Positions 9,539 through 21,500 of a stretch of 64,000 nucleotides of DNA are shown piece after piece. The position numbers and the translations under genes were made by a program. Position 1 is the stretch's first letter, and each line of letters starts with the position of its first letter. A model generated the notes under the pieces. That model did not search any database, had not been told where the DNA came from, and was given only the letters and a program-made list of their open reading frames with translations. Source of the DNA: Kitagawia praeruptora (taxonomy: Eukaryota; Streptophyta; Magnoliopsida; Apiales; Apiaceae); assembly GCA_037693485.1 (NCBI GenBank), contig CM075350.1, positions 124,556,001 to 124,620,000 of the forward strand. Direction: 5' to 3'.

Positions 9539-12500
9539 ATGGATTCCGAAGATATATGCATAGCTGATTGTGGCACAACTCATACAATTCTACAAAGAAA
9601 AGCATATTTTACCCATCTACCTGAAACTGAAGCGCCAGTCGGTACTATATCTGGTATATCCTATATAATTGAAGGTTTTGGGAAAGCCAGTTTTATCCTA
9701 CCAAACGAGACACAAATTCACATACATAATGCTCTATATTCTAGTAAATCCAATAGAAATCTTTTAAGTTTTAAAGACATTCGTCTTAATGGTTTTCACG
9801 TAGAAACTACTAGTGAGAATGAAAAGGAATGTCTCCTTATCACTTCAACCTTTTCAGGTCAAAAGAAAACCTTAGAAAAATTACAGTCAATATCTTCTGG
9901 ATTATATGCTACCCAAATTAGAGTCATTGAGTCTCATAGTATCACCATTCCGAAAATCATAGACCCAAAATCATTTACACTTTGGCATGAAAGATTAGGT
10001 CACCCTGGTGTCTCTATGATGTGTCGCATTATAGAGAATTCTACTGGACATCCTCTTAGAGATCTTAAAGTTCTTTCAAGCAATGACCTTCCTTGCTCAT
10101 CATGTTCTTTAGGAAAATTGATTACTCGACCATCTCCTACTAAAGTTCAGATTGAGAATCCAAATTTTCTTGAAAGAATCCAAGGGGACATATGTGGGCC
10201 TATCCACCCATCTTCTGGTCCATTTAGGTACTTCATGGTATTAATTGATGCCTCAACTAGATGGTCTCATGTTTGTCTTCTCTCAACTCGTAATGATGCT
10301 TTTGCAAAATTACTTGCCTAGATAATCAAACTACGAGCTCAATTCCCAGATCATTGCATTAAGTTAATTCGTTTAGATAATGCCGACGAGTTCACATCTG
10401 CAACTTTTGTTGATTATTGCATGTCTGTAGGGATCTCAGTTGAACACCCAGTTCCTCATGTACATACACAAAATGGATTAGCCGAGTCCTTTATCAAAAG
10501 ACTTCAACTTATTGCAAGACCACTATTGTTGAAAGCAAAATTACCTACATCCATTTGGGGTCATGCAATACTTCACGCTGCCAATATTATTAGGATTAGA
10601 CCAACTATAACAAACATTCTCCACTACAATTAGTACTTGGTCAAATTCCTAATATCTCTCACTTCAAAATTTTTGGAAGTGTTGTATATGTGCCGATTGC
10701 TCCACCACAGAGATCGAAGATGGGAGCTCGAAGAAGAATAGGTATCTACGTTGGTTTTGATTCGACATCTATAATTAGATATCTTGAACCACTAACTGGA
10801 GATTTATTTATCGCGAGATATGCAGATTGTCATTTTGACGAATCAGTGTTTCCTCCTTTAGGGGGAGATAAATATTCGAATAAAGTTAATCCTGACATTA
10901 CATGGAATGCATCGGGATTACATTTTCTAGATCCAAGTACTGGTCAATGTGAAATTGAAGTTAAAAGGATTATTCATATGCAAAATATCGCAAATCAAAT
11001 GCCTGACACATTTAACGATTCTAGAAAAATTATAAAATCTCATATACCTGCAGTAAATACTCCAGCTAGAATAGATGTACCAATTCAAAAATCAAAAGTG
11101 TTGGTTACGGAATCAAATCCGCGCTTGAAGCGTGGTAGACCGGTCGGTGCAAAAGATGTTGTACCACGAAAACGAAAAACAAAGAAAAATACCCCTGAAG
11201 TGGCACATGCTCCAGAAGTAGCAAATACCCCTGAAGTAGTAATATCTCCTGAAGAGATTCTAGTCCCTAAAGATGAGAGATTAAGTAATCATGAAATTTC
11301 AATAAATTATGTGCATGACATGAAATTATGGGATCGAAGTAAAGCCATAATCGATGATGTATTTGTGTATTCCGCGGTATTGGATGTCGATATAAATTCT
11401 GATCCTGAACCACAAAGTGTGGATGAATGCCGTCGAAGAAAAGACTGGCTTAAATGGAAAGACGCAATTCAAACAGAATTAAATTCATTGCGTAAAAGAG
11501 AAGTATTTGGACCTGTTGTCCAAACACCAATTGGTGTGAACCCTGTTGGAAATAAATGGGTATTCATAAGAAAATGAAATGAAAAGAATGAGATAATGAG
11601 ATATAAAGCCCGACTTGTGGCTCAAGGGTTTTCTCAAAGACCTGGCATTGATTATCAAGAGACATACTCGCCAGTAATGGATGGAATTACTTTTCGTTTT
11701 ATATTAGGTATGGCATCTAATGAAAAACTGGAGACACGTCTTATGGACATTGTTACTGCATACCTATATGGTTCACTTGATATTGAAATTTTTATGAAAA
11801 TCCCAGAAGGGTTGAAAATGGATGAGTTTAAGAAACCTCGTCATATATATTCCATTAAACTTCAACGATCATTGTATGGGCTGAAACAATCTGGTCGTAT
11901 GTGGTATAACAGACTTAGTCGTTATTTACAAAAGAATGGGTATATTAATAATCCGATTTGTCCATGCGTTTTTATCAAGAAATCACAATCTAGTTTTGTG
12001 ATCATTGCTGTATATGTGGATGATTTAAATCTTGTAGGAACAACTACAGAGGTTGATGATGCTGTCATATATCTAAAGACAGAATTCGAGATGAAAGATC
12101 TTGGAAAGACAAAATATTGTCTTGGTATACAAGTCGAGCATTTGTCATCGGGAATTTTCCTCCACCAATCCACGTATACGGAAAAAGTTTTGAGCAGATT
12201 TTACATGGATAAATCTCATCCTTTGACCACTCCAATGGTGGTTAGATCTTTAGAACCTGATAAAGATCCATTTCGACCAAGAGAAGATGATGAGGATGTT
12301 CTTGGTCCTGAAGTTCCATATCTTTGTGCAATTGGTGCACTAATGTATCTTGCGAATAATACAAGGCCGGATATTGCATTTGCTGTGAATTTATTGGCCA
12401 GGTTTAGCTCTGCTCCAATGGACAGACATTGGAATGGGATCAAACATGTATTCCGTTATCTTCGTGGAACAGTTGATTTTGGGTTATTCTTCCCGAAAAA

Positions 12501-13030
12501 CTCGACATCTCAGTTGATTGGATATGCAGACGCTGGATATTTGTCAGATCCTCATTTTGGCAAATCACAAACTGGATATGTATTTACATATTGCGGTACA
12601 GCCATTTCTTGGAAATCCACAAAGCAAACTATAGTGGCAACCTCATCAAATCACTCAGAACTAATTGCAATTCATGAAGCCAGTAGAGAATGTGTTTGGT
12701 TGCGGTCTATCATCAAGAATATTCAAGAATCATGTGGATTACCAGATATCACGATAAATCCCACTGTTATGTTTGAAGATAATACTGCATGTATTGATCA
12801 ACTCAAAGAAGGATATATCAAAGGAGACAGAACGAAGCACATTTCACCAAAATTCTTCTACACTCATGAACTTCAAAAGAATGGTGAAATTGATGTACAA
12901 CAAATTCGGTAATGTGACAATCCTGCAGACTTATTCACAAAATCATTACCTAATTCAACATTCAAGAAACTACAACATAATATTGGAATGCGTCGTCTCA
13001 AGGATCTGTTGCAACAAAATTTCAATGAAT
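9539..13030 (+). pseudogene. Copia pol pseudogene (protease, integrase, RT, RNase H)
   Basis: The frame opens in a protease with an ADCGTTH active-site region, followed by GAG-pre-integrase (WHERLGHPG), an integrase core (GDICGP, RLDNADEF, NGLAE), reverse transcriptase with YVDD (about 12016-12027) and RNase H (GYADAGY onward). In-frame stops interrupt it at 10319-10321, 11575-11577 and 12910-12912, and a frameshift lies between about 10610 and 10690. Reading resumes in the family frame after each lesion. There is no gag or zinc knuckle between the 5' LTR and the protease (only 57 bp). It cannot make a working polyprotein. Confidence 0.93.
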
Positions 13031-13151
13031 AAATTGGTTTTCTTCCAAGGGGAGACTGTACTCTTTTTCCTTCGTCAAAGTTTTTATCCCACTGGGTTTT
13101 TCTTTGAAAAGGTTTTAATGAGGCAGTCTATGATCCGTACTAAATGACAAT

Positions 13152-13161
13152 CAAAGGGGAG
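13152..13161 (+). other. Polypurine tract of older Copia
   Basis: caaaggggag abuts the 3' LTR, the standard position for plus-strand priming. Confidence 0.75.
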
Positions 13162-13353
13162 TGTTGTAAAACGTGTTTCATGGATGATTGTCATTTTTGT
13201 CAACATTTGTGGTCTAGTCCTTTGCTATAAATAGGATCAGTACCGAATGAAATAAATTCGTACCAAGTTCTACTCTCTCTCTCTCCATCTATTGCTCAAG
13301 TATTAATATTATTAGCTCCTTTATTGTTATCTAGCAGGGAATACATTATAACA
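13162..13353 (+). repeat. 3' LTR of older Copia
   Basis: 192 bp, TG...CA ends, followed by target duplication AAATA at 13354-13358. Confidence 0.93.
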
Positions 13354-13440
13354 AAATAGATATTTTGTTTTACAAGTCCAGCATATACGAATTTTTCTCT
13401 AATATAATTAAATATTTCTCCTCACTATTAATTCCATTAG

Positions 13441-13835
13441 TTTTTTTTTTTTTTTTTTGAAACCAAAAGAAAACTTTCATTAACTCAAATTGTCAAACAA
13501 GAGAATCTCCGCCAAATGAGTAGGGGGAGATGAATAAACAGTAAAGCAATTAACTAAACAAGGTAATCTAGCTAGACAATGAGCTACCCTGTTCGCATGC
13601 TTTCGAATATGAGACACCTTAATCTGTGGTGACTGTTGAAGCATAACCTTACACTGATCTATCACATGACCAATTTCAAGCCTAAACTCCTTCTTCCCGG
13701 TAATAGCTCCCACGGTAAGTAATGAGTCCGTTTCCACCACAATCTCACAGTTAAGCCCCTGGAGAGCGCCTCACGCACACCGATACACTCCGCTTCAAAT
13801 ACAGAAGCTGGGTTCATCAATGTCACGCTTCGACC
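13441..13835 (-). pseudogene. LINE 3' fragment (RNase H) with target duplication
   Basis: The fragment starts at an 18-base T run (poly-A on the minus strand) and encodes on the minus strand the C-terminal RVT_3 RNase H: FEAECIG, then (after a frame slip near 13745) VETDSLLTV and IRKHANRVAH. It is flanked by TTCCATTAG at 13432-13440 and 13836-13844, a clean 9-bp or longer target duplication. This marks a 5'-truncated L1-type insertion of about 395 bp. Confidence 0.85.
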
Positions 13836-14028
13836 TTCCATTAGTTTTGATATTGACTTTGGGCATACCTTGTCATATATATGGTATTTTTATATCTTAA
13901 ATACAATTGTTATAAAAATTTCCAAACTTAACGTATAACATAGCCTAAAATACATTGAAGTTTCTCAAACTAAGTTTCTGTTTGTCAATAGCACCAGAAA
14001 TATTAATCTCAATTTCTCCTCCCCCTTG

Positions 14029-14043
14029 TATATATATATATAA
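14029..14043 (+). promoter_or_regulatory. TATA-like stretch upstream of thaumatin-like gene 1
   Basis: A tatata run about 75 bp before the start codon at 14115. Its position suits a TATA box with a short leader, but simple TA repeats are common here. Confidence 0.35.
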
Positions 14044-14114
14044 CATTGACATTATTACGTACAGATAGACTATCTCTCAGTTTCTCGATCTTCATCATCG
14101 TATAAACTTAAATT

Positions 14115-15350
14115 ATGGCTAAACTTTGTATTATTTTTCCCTTCATCTGCTCCATGTACCTGATTTTCACGTCAGGTAATAATAATTCTCGTTTATGATT
14201 GCATACGATGTGTTCAAATTTTTGCATTATTGTTTAAAATATATAACTATGATTTATATTTATTTAATGCTTGATAATTGCATGCAGGTGTATCCGTTGC
14301 AAAAACATTCACGTTAGTAAATCAATGCACGTACCCTATTTGGCCCGGCTTACTCACCGGTCTCGGAACTTCTCAACCTCCGACTACCGGCTTTGCCCTT
14401 CAAACCGGCGAGTCCAAATCCATCTCTGTCCCCAATGCATGGTCCGGCCGTTTGTGGGCCCGCACATCCTGCTCACTCGATTCCACTGGTAAATTCACTT
14501 GCGCAACAGCCGATTGCGGCTCAGGAAAGCTCGAATGCGCGGGCTCCGGAGCCACTCCCCCAGCTTCACTAGCCGAGTTCACACTCAACGACGGCGGTGG
14601 ACTCGACTTCTATGACATCAGCCTCGTAGACGGCTACAACGTTCCCGTAACAGTTGAACCAAGGGGCGGTACTTTTGGGAATTGCTCGTCTGCTGAATGC
14701 GCAACTGACTTGAATGTTGTGTGCCCTAAAGAATTAGCGGTTGTGGGACCAAGTGGGACCGTGGCATGTAAGAGCGCGTGTGAGGCGTTTGGGGATCCCA
14801 AGTATTGCTGTAGTGGCGAGTTTGACAAACCAGATACATGCTCGCCTAGTAACTACTCGAAGTTTTTTAAAAGTCTGTGTCCACAAGCTTATAGCTATGC
14901 TTATGATGATAGCACGAGTACTAATACTTGTGGCGGCCCGTCGGAATACGTTGTTACCTTCTGTCATTCTTCGTCTGCAAGGTAATACACAACTTTAATT
15001 ACAATTTAATTACCATAATTTTGTTACAACTATGATCATAACGTGTGCTAGTTGAAATAGCTCGAATGATAAGGGTTTATTTTTTTTGCGGTCTTATAAC
15101 ATATCCTGCATATGTTTATTCACATGTAATTAATTTGTTAGTATCCTATATCAATTTTCGAAAAGTTTTAACACATTATTTTCCATGCAGTGGGAATCCA
15201 TCGGAGGGGAAGCAAGTTCCGGCAGATCCAACTTTAACTTCGGAATCGACCCTTCCTGTGGTGCTGATAACTAGTATTAATATCGTTTGCTTTTTAGCTA
15301 GCTATATGTTTTTGCATATAAGTTGCATTTTTCAGAATTTTGGGATGTAA
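14115..15350 (+). CDS. Thaumatin-like protein 1 (GPI-type tail)
   Basis: Model: exons 14115-14175, 14288-14981 and 15191-15350 (61+694+160 nt, 304 residues), all with GT-AG borders and matching phases. Exon 1 encodes only a signal peptide (MAKLCIIFPFICSMYLIFTS). Exon 2 encodes the whole thaumatin domain with 16 cysteines, the CATADCGSG signature and the acidic-cleft residues in LAEF and YDISLVDGYN. Exon 3 adds a short polar stretch and a hydrophobic C-terminus, as in GPI-anchored or membrane-tethered members. The family (PR-5) acts outside the cell in defence or wall-related roles; the substrate is unknown. The intron layout is identical to the second thaumatin-like gene 19 kb away. Confidence 0.9.
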
Positions 15351-15759
15351 TTAGGAGTATAATAAGTTAGGGGTTGTGATACAAGTTAGGGTTATAAGTT
15401 TTGATAGAGATTTTTAAATATTTTTAATGCACTTTATTTTTGGATAATTTTTTGTAATGATATTACGATTTTATAAGGCCTTTGTTGAGCAATATTGAAT
15501 TGGATTAATGTGTTGTGTAAATATGGGCTAAATGCATTGCTAAAGATGTGTTAGGCCTGGATGAATAGTTAATAGTCTTCATAGTTTGTTTTTGTAATTT
15601 GAAATACTTTTATTCGTGTCTCACTTTCCCAGTAATGGGAACCAAATCATAAGAGTCTAAGAGACAGCCCAACTTGAAAAAAATATACAGTAACTTTAGC
15701 AAAAGAATTGGGCTGCATAGCTAGGGGCCCAATATTATATTCTTCATTTTTCGATATTA
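15351..15759. other. 3' flank of thaumatin-like gene 1
   Basis: AT-rich, probably 3' untranslated region and terminator. No other gene or repeat is recognised. Confidence 0.4.
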
Positions 15760-16642
15760 GGGCACTTCCAACAGTCTCCTAACTCATTCCTTAAATCTAT
15801 ACTCTATATTAATGTGCAAAACCATGTTTTAATGGTACACAATAGTATCAAAATACCAAAGTACCAAATTTGGTTATCAGTTAACTCGGGGTTCGATTCC
15901 ATCCAACTACATAATTATACAAGATTTATTTATTTAATTTAATTTCACCTCGATTCGTTATAACCACATTATTAAATAGCGTCTATTTGTTTTATTTTTA
16001 TCATTCAAATCTTTACAAGTTTATATTTAAATAAAACTTATTAATTAAATTTATTTATTTATCTTTTTTAATTTTTTTAATTTCACCCGTATTCAATTCC
16101 CTATAATTACATAATTTAATAGTATTTATTTATTATATGTTTTTATCATTCAATTTTTTACAAATACATATTAAACTAATATTCATTAATTATATTTATT
16201 ATCGATAATTTACACGTGCCCGCCCGGCCCGTGCTTCGCACGGGTTACCTGCTAGTATAATATAAAAAACTAGATCCTAGTAACTTAGGACATAGATAAG
16301 TAGTTTCATCTCCAACAATGTTCCCTATATAGATAAGTAGTTTCATCTCCAACAATGTTCCCTATACTCATTCCTTATTTGATATTTTATTATTAAAAAT
16401 ACTTTCTATCATTAAAAGTACAACATACAATAGAGAGAGATAAAGAGTGTTTACAATTTTTTTATAATAAAATATAAGTTAGGGGAACCTTTAAATAGGA
16501 GAGAAAATCCTTATTTTTAAGGTATGAGAGGAGTGTCCTAGTGATTTAAGGAATCACTAGAACATTGTTGGAACACTATTTTTACACTCATTCCTTAAAA
16601 TTGAACTTAAGAACATGAATAAGTAGTCTATTGAAGTTGCTC
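15760..16642. mobile_element. Tourist-like MITE interrupted by a Helitron
   Basis: Left end GGGCACTTCCAACAG and right end (read inward) GAGCAACTTCAATAG are flanked by TTA on both sides (15757-15759 and 16643-16645), the PIF/Harbinger target signature. Both arms continue with the inverted block cattcctt...aaggaatg. A Helitron (15796-16255) has landed in the left arm. A unit of about 44 bp (agataagtagtttcatctcc...) is tandemly duplicated at about 16293-16375. Confidence 0.7.
15796..16255 (+). mobile_element. Non-autonomous Helitron, 460 bp
   Basis: The 5' end is TCTATACTCTATATTAATG after an A. The 3' end is a hairpin with a 7-bp stem (CCCGTGC-TTC-GCACGGG) followed by ttacctg and CTAG, then T. 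That is the canonical Helitron terminus and A/T insertion site. No coding region. Confidence 0.85.
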
Positions 16643-16645
16643 TTA

Positions 16646-18472
16646 TATCCTTCATTTTTTTTTTCCGGCTTTAACCTCTTTCATTATGGTGTTCATGCTT
16701 CCCGAATCATCAAACAACTAAAGTTTGAAAATTTAAGATTGGTAGGCGATCACCAAACGATTGTTATCCGCAAATCGTACCGAAGTTTCTACAATACGTA
16801 TTTTCATAGTAAATGGTGGTAAACGTTTCTCCATGACCAAGTTCCTTTAAGATTATGAATGGACAATTTTTTTGATAATCACTCGGTACATTTTGATATT
16901 CTTGAAAGAATATGTAAAACCTTAAAGCCTGGGAATAGTTTTTTGAGTATAGCTTAAATTTTTTAAATATTAGCTAAACAAATTAATTTTTCGATTTCGT
17001 GATATCGATTAAAGAAAAAAAAATTATTCTACCAGTCTTAACGTGATATGTATACAGAAGGGACAACTAAAAAAGCAATGACAATGAAACACTTGATGAT
17101 AAGTACATGATGAGTTAACGATTTGTAAAAGAAAAAATAGTATGAACAACTAATTAAAGTGGTTATGTATCTTTTTTGCTAATTAAAGTGGTCATGTACG
17201 TGTGTGATGCAAAAAGTTAGGCAAAAACACAATTATATCCATGACGTATTGACATCTACCAAAAAAGATCTAGAAAATAAAGTGTAATCGAATTCCTGTC
17301 CATGTAATTTTCATTTAAAGCGAATTGAAGACGTTGATGGAAGTCATATTAGCACTAACAATTATCTATAGCAATATTTTAGAATGAATGGTCAAAATTT
17401 TTGTCAATGACCATCACCCAGATTTCTGCTTTAATCTGTGTTTAACAGAGTTTTGTTAAGAAGATAAATTGGACGACTTCAAGTTGAATAATTTATTCGG
17501 TTGATTATTTCATCCGCATGAATGTTTTATTACTAAAATTTGTATCCTCGCAAAATATATCGCAAAATACAATATAAGATCGTATAATAAGTCATCCATC
17601 TAATATCGTAAAATTGAAGATAAACCGAGTATTAAACGTGAGATTAGTATTGGTGTATACTTATGTTTGCATTGTGAGATAAGTATTAATGCATTTATAA
17701 ATTTGTAAATATTTAAATTTAAGTGAATGAACAGTAATAACAGAAAGATTTCTGTTGTGTATTCACGAGAAAGAAGAGGAGGAAAAGTTTAAAAGTATGA
17801 ACTGAACTTTTTATTGTAACGTAAAAAGAAGATGCATATAAACAAAAGAGGAGATGGAAGACATAAAGTTGAAGATGGTATTGTGCACTTGGATTGCTTT
17901 TTAGTTTAAGATTTAACACAATAAGGAAGCAGACAAGAAGCTAGAATTTGAGACAATCATCCCTACGAAAGCAAGTGCATGTCGGCCCTAAATATTGAAA
18001 AATTACTTAAATTCATAGTTGGATAAAATAAAGAATATTTATCAAAAAAAATTATTTTTTTAAATTTTTTTTGCAATTTAATCTTTTTTTTTCAAAATAT
18101 TTACAATTTTTTTTAAAAAAAATAGTTTACAAAAATACAGTCTGCAACTAGATGCAATCATACAACGTTGCATTTGATTGCATTTATAACTGCGCAGTAA
18201 ATTGCATATATGGCAAAAATACGGTCTACAATTAGATGCAACGTTGAAGATGGCATATTGGTTGCAAACAATTGCATTTAGTTGATTTGGTTGCATATGT
18301 TTGCAAATCGTACTTTTGCAAGTTATATTTTTTACAAAAAAAATCTAGATTTTAATATTTATGAAAAAACCCTAAAATAAATTGAATGCAGGTAAAGTTA
18401 AACTCAAATTTATACAAATTGAGTAAGGTGGTAAATGAACAAACAATTTACCTATGATATTTTTTTTTCAGT
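16646..18472. other. AT-rich spacer with a TTGCA-rich patch
   Basis: No gene is supported. Between about 18130 and 18340 the sequence is unusually rich in ttgca/tgcaa words, including inverted gatgcaa/ttgcatt pairs and two diverged copies of a gatgcaa...aacgttg unit. I do not recognise this repeat. Confidence 0.35.
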
Positions 18473-18555
18473 TACTCCCTCCGTCTCAATAGATTGTTAA
18501 CACTTTCTATTTTAAGATGTCCCAATAGATTGTTAACATTTTCTAAAATAGTAAG

Positions 18556-21500
18556 TTTTTTTTTTTGCCAGAAAAAAATATGCATTAATACTCCAAATCC
18601 TCTAACATTACATGATAGAAATTCAGGTGGGCATCCCCCCTTTTCCAACTACGTTCAGCTATGGAACTAAAAGTTCTCGCTATAAAGTGAGCAACTTTGT
18701 TCGCAGAACGTTTAACAAAAATTAACGTAATGTTACGTTTCTCCAAAGACGCTAATAGAGATTTACAATCCTTAACAACTCTACCTAAGTATGACAAGTT
18801 GACAGAGCTGCTACGGATTGTTTGAACAATAGCCAGGCAAACTGTCTCAATGGTAACATCAGAAAGGTTCCTGTCTTTAACCCAGCTAAGAGCCTCTTTT
18901 ACACCTAAGGCTTCTGCCATTTCAGGGTTCAACGTGCCCTGCTTGCACCTGGCTGCAGCTTCTACTAAATCCCCCGAATGATCCCTTGCTATCATAGAAA
19001 TACTATAGCTATTAGATTCTTCAAACAACGCTGCATCAGTGTTTATCTTAATCTTACCCAACTGTGGTCGTTCCCAATGCTCCTTGCCATCTGCTTGAGT
19101 CATAAATCCAAGATAATTATCAAATGACTTGTCCTGAGCACTTCTCCAATGATTAAGACCGAATTCTGCTGCTTTAACGATGTCTGAGGGCTCCATGCTT
19201 TTTTGATTCCATACGATGTCATACCTGTTCTTCCACAGCTGCCAGCAAATCATGCAAATACGAGCTTTCTCCTCCTTTTTATACTTTTTTACTGCTTCTG
19301 TCATCCACTGAGTATAATTCACAAGATGCTGCAAATCGATGTTTACACCAGCCCAGACCTGAGATGCAACGACACAAGTGACAAAAGAATGGTACGTTGT
19401 CTCTGGTACTAGATTGCAGACTGGGCACAACGGATTAACAACCACTCTCCTTGCTAGCAATTGTTCCTTCACTGGTAGAGTATTAGACAGTGCTCTCCAA
19501 ATTCATACTTTTGTTTTCTGCGGGATTTTCAAATTCCATAACACTCTCCAAAAACCTGAATTATCACTCAAACTTTGATCATATCTCCCAGCCTGAATAG
19601 CATTATATCCACTTTTCACAGTATATTTCCCCAATTTCTCACCTTTCCAATACCATGAGTCTGTTTCATTATACCTAATCGGAATATAAACAATCAGGTT
19701 AACATCTCTTTCCTCAAACATTTCATTCAACAGTTTGATGTCCCATGCTTCTTGTCCTGGAATCATCAAGTCGACTACCTTTTTTCCAGTCATAGCCTCA
19801 TTCGTAGTTTGCACATATGGATTGTCAGTGTTAGGGAGCCACGGATCATTTAGAACACTCACATTATTTCCCCTACCAACTCTGCGAATCGCACCCTGCT
19901 TCAACAAAACCTGGGCCTCCAAGATGCTCCTCCATTTATAACTTGGATTGTTGCCCATTGATGTTGTCAGAAACGAATTATTAGGATAGTACCGAGCCTT
20001 GTAGATTCTTGCAGCTAGACTATTCTCGTTAGAAATGAGTCTCCATCCTTGCTTCCCTAGAAGAGCTACATTGAAGTCGTATAACCTTCTAAAACCCATG
20101 CCCCCTGAGATTTCTTTTTGCTCATCCGCTACCAACTCATCCATCGAATACTCGTCTCCTTACTAGACGATGATCTCCACCAGAATTTGGACATCAAGCC
20201 CTCTATCTCTGTACATAATTTCTTGGGAAGCTGAAACATACTTATTGCGTAATTAGGCATCGCCTGAGCTACGGATTTCAATAAAATCTCATTTCCTCCC
20301 TTCGACATCGACTTCTTATCCCATCCCCCTATTCTGTTTTTCACCCGATCCTTCAAGTAGACAAACACAGCATTTTTACTTCTGTTGATAATATTTGGTA
20401 ACCCCAAATATGTTGTATTTTCGTTGGCTTCCTGAAATCTGAGGTAATTACAAATCTGATGCTTCTCTCTCTGACTAGTATTGCGACTGAAGAAGACAGA
20501 GGACTTATCAACATTAATTCTCTGTCCCGAAGCCCCCTCAAAAACATTTAGGAGATTTTGGATTTGAACCGCGTCTTCCATCCTCGCTTTACTATAAATG
20601 TAACTATCGTCTGCAAAAAAGAGATGAGAAAGAACAGGTGCACCACGAGCTACTTTAATACCTTGAATGAGGCGTCTATTTTCATAATTTCTAATCAAAG
20701 CAGTGAGGCCCTCCATACATATGAGAAACAGATACGACAATAGAGGGTCACCTTGTCGAATGCCCCTCTCCGGAATAATGGTTCCAAACTCCTTACCTGC
20801 ATGAGCAATCTTGTACCTAGCCGAGGTGATACATTCCATAAACATGTTGATCACTTTTCTATGAAAACCCATTTTATTCAACATGGCCTCAAGAAAGTCC
20901 CACTCTACCCTATCATATGCTTTACTCATGTGAAGTTTTAACGCCATCCACCCTGTTTTTCCATTCGTCTTCCTCTTCATGTAATGCATTACCTCGTACG
21001 AAATCATGATGTTATCCGTAATCATTCTTCCAGGAACAAATGCACTTTGGTTTTCTGAAATTACCCCATTAATCACCAACTTCAGCCTATTAGCCAGCAC
21101 CTTTGATACGATTTTGTAAAGAACCTTGCATAGAGATATGGGGCGAAACTCTGTCATGTTTGTCGGATCTGGTTTCTTTGGAATAAGCACCATAATAGTC
21201 TCCGTAATTGATCTGTCAAACTTATTAGTGCAGAAAAATTGCTTCACACGATTAATGATATCATGACCTACAATATGCCAATACTTTTGGAAAAAGCCAG
21301 GACTCATACCGTCCGGACCTGGCAATTTATCGGTATGCATACTGAATAGAGCCCTTTTAACCTCGACATCCTCCACTGGCGCTAGAAGCTGTAGATTCTG
21401 CACTTTTGTGATTCTCAAATCAATGCAGTCAATTACTTCATCCCAACTTGAATTCGACGATTTAAACAGTTCAACAAAATACTCTATCATCACTTCTTTC

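Larger units (their letters stand above)
9296..13353 (+). mobile_element. Older, broken LTR/Copia element lacking gag
   Basis: The LTRs (9296-9481, 186 bp; 13162-13353, 192 bp) begin TGTTGTAAAACG and end ACATTATAACA, with target duplication AAATA at 9291-9295 and 13354-13358. The LTRs differ by several substitutions and a 6-bp length difference, so this insertion is clearly older than the first Copia. The internal region starts directly with protease. Gag is absent and pol is broken by stops and a frameshift. Confidence 0.95.

Noticed and set aside
9539..10321. Stand-alone protease/integrase gene
   Set aside because: It is the front part of a Copia pol with LTRs and target duplication around it.
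14400..14967. Antisense open frames over thaumatin-like gene 1
   Set aside because: Shadows of a GC-richer coding exon; no family resemblance.
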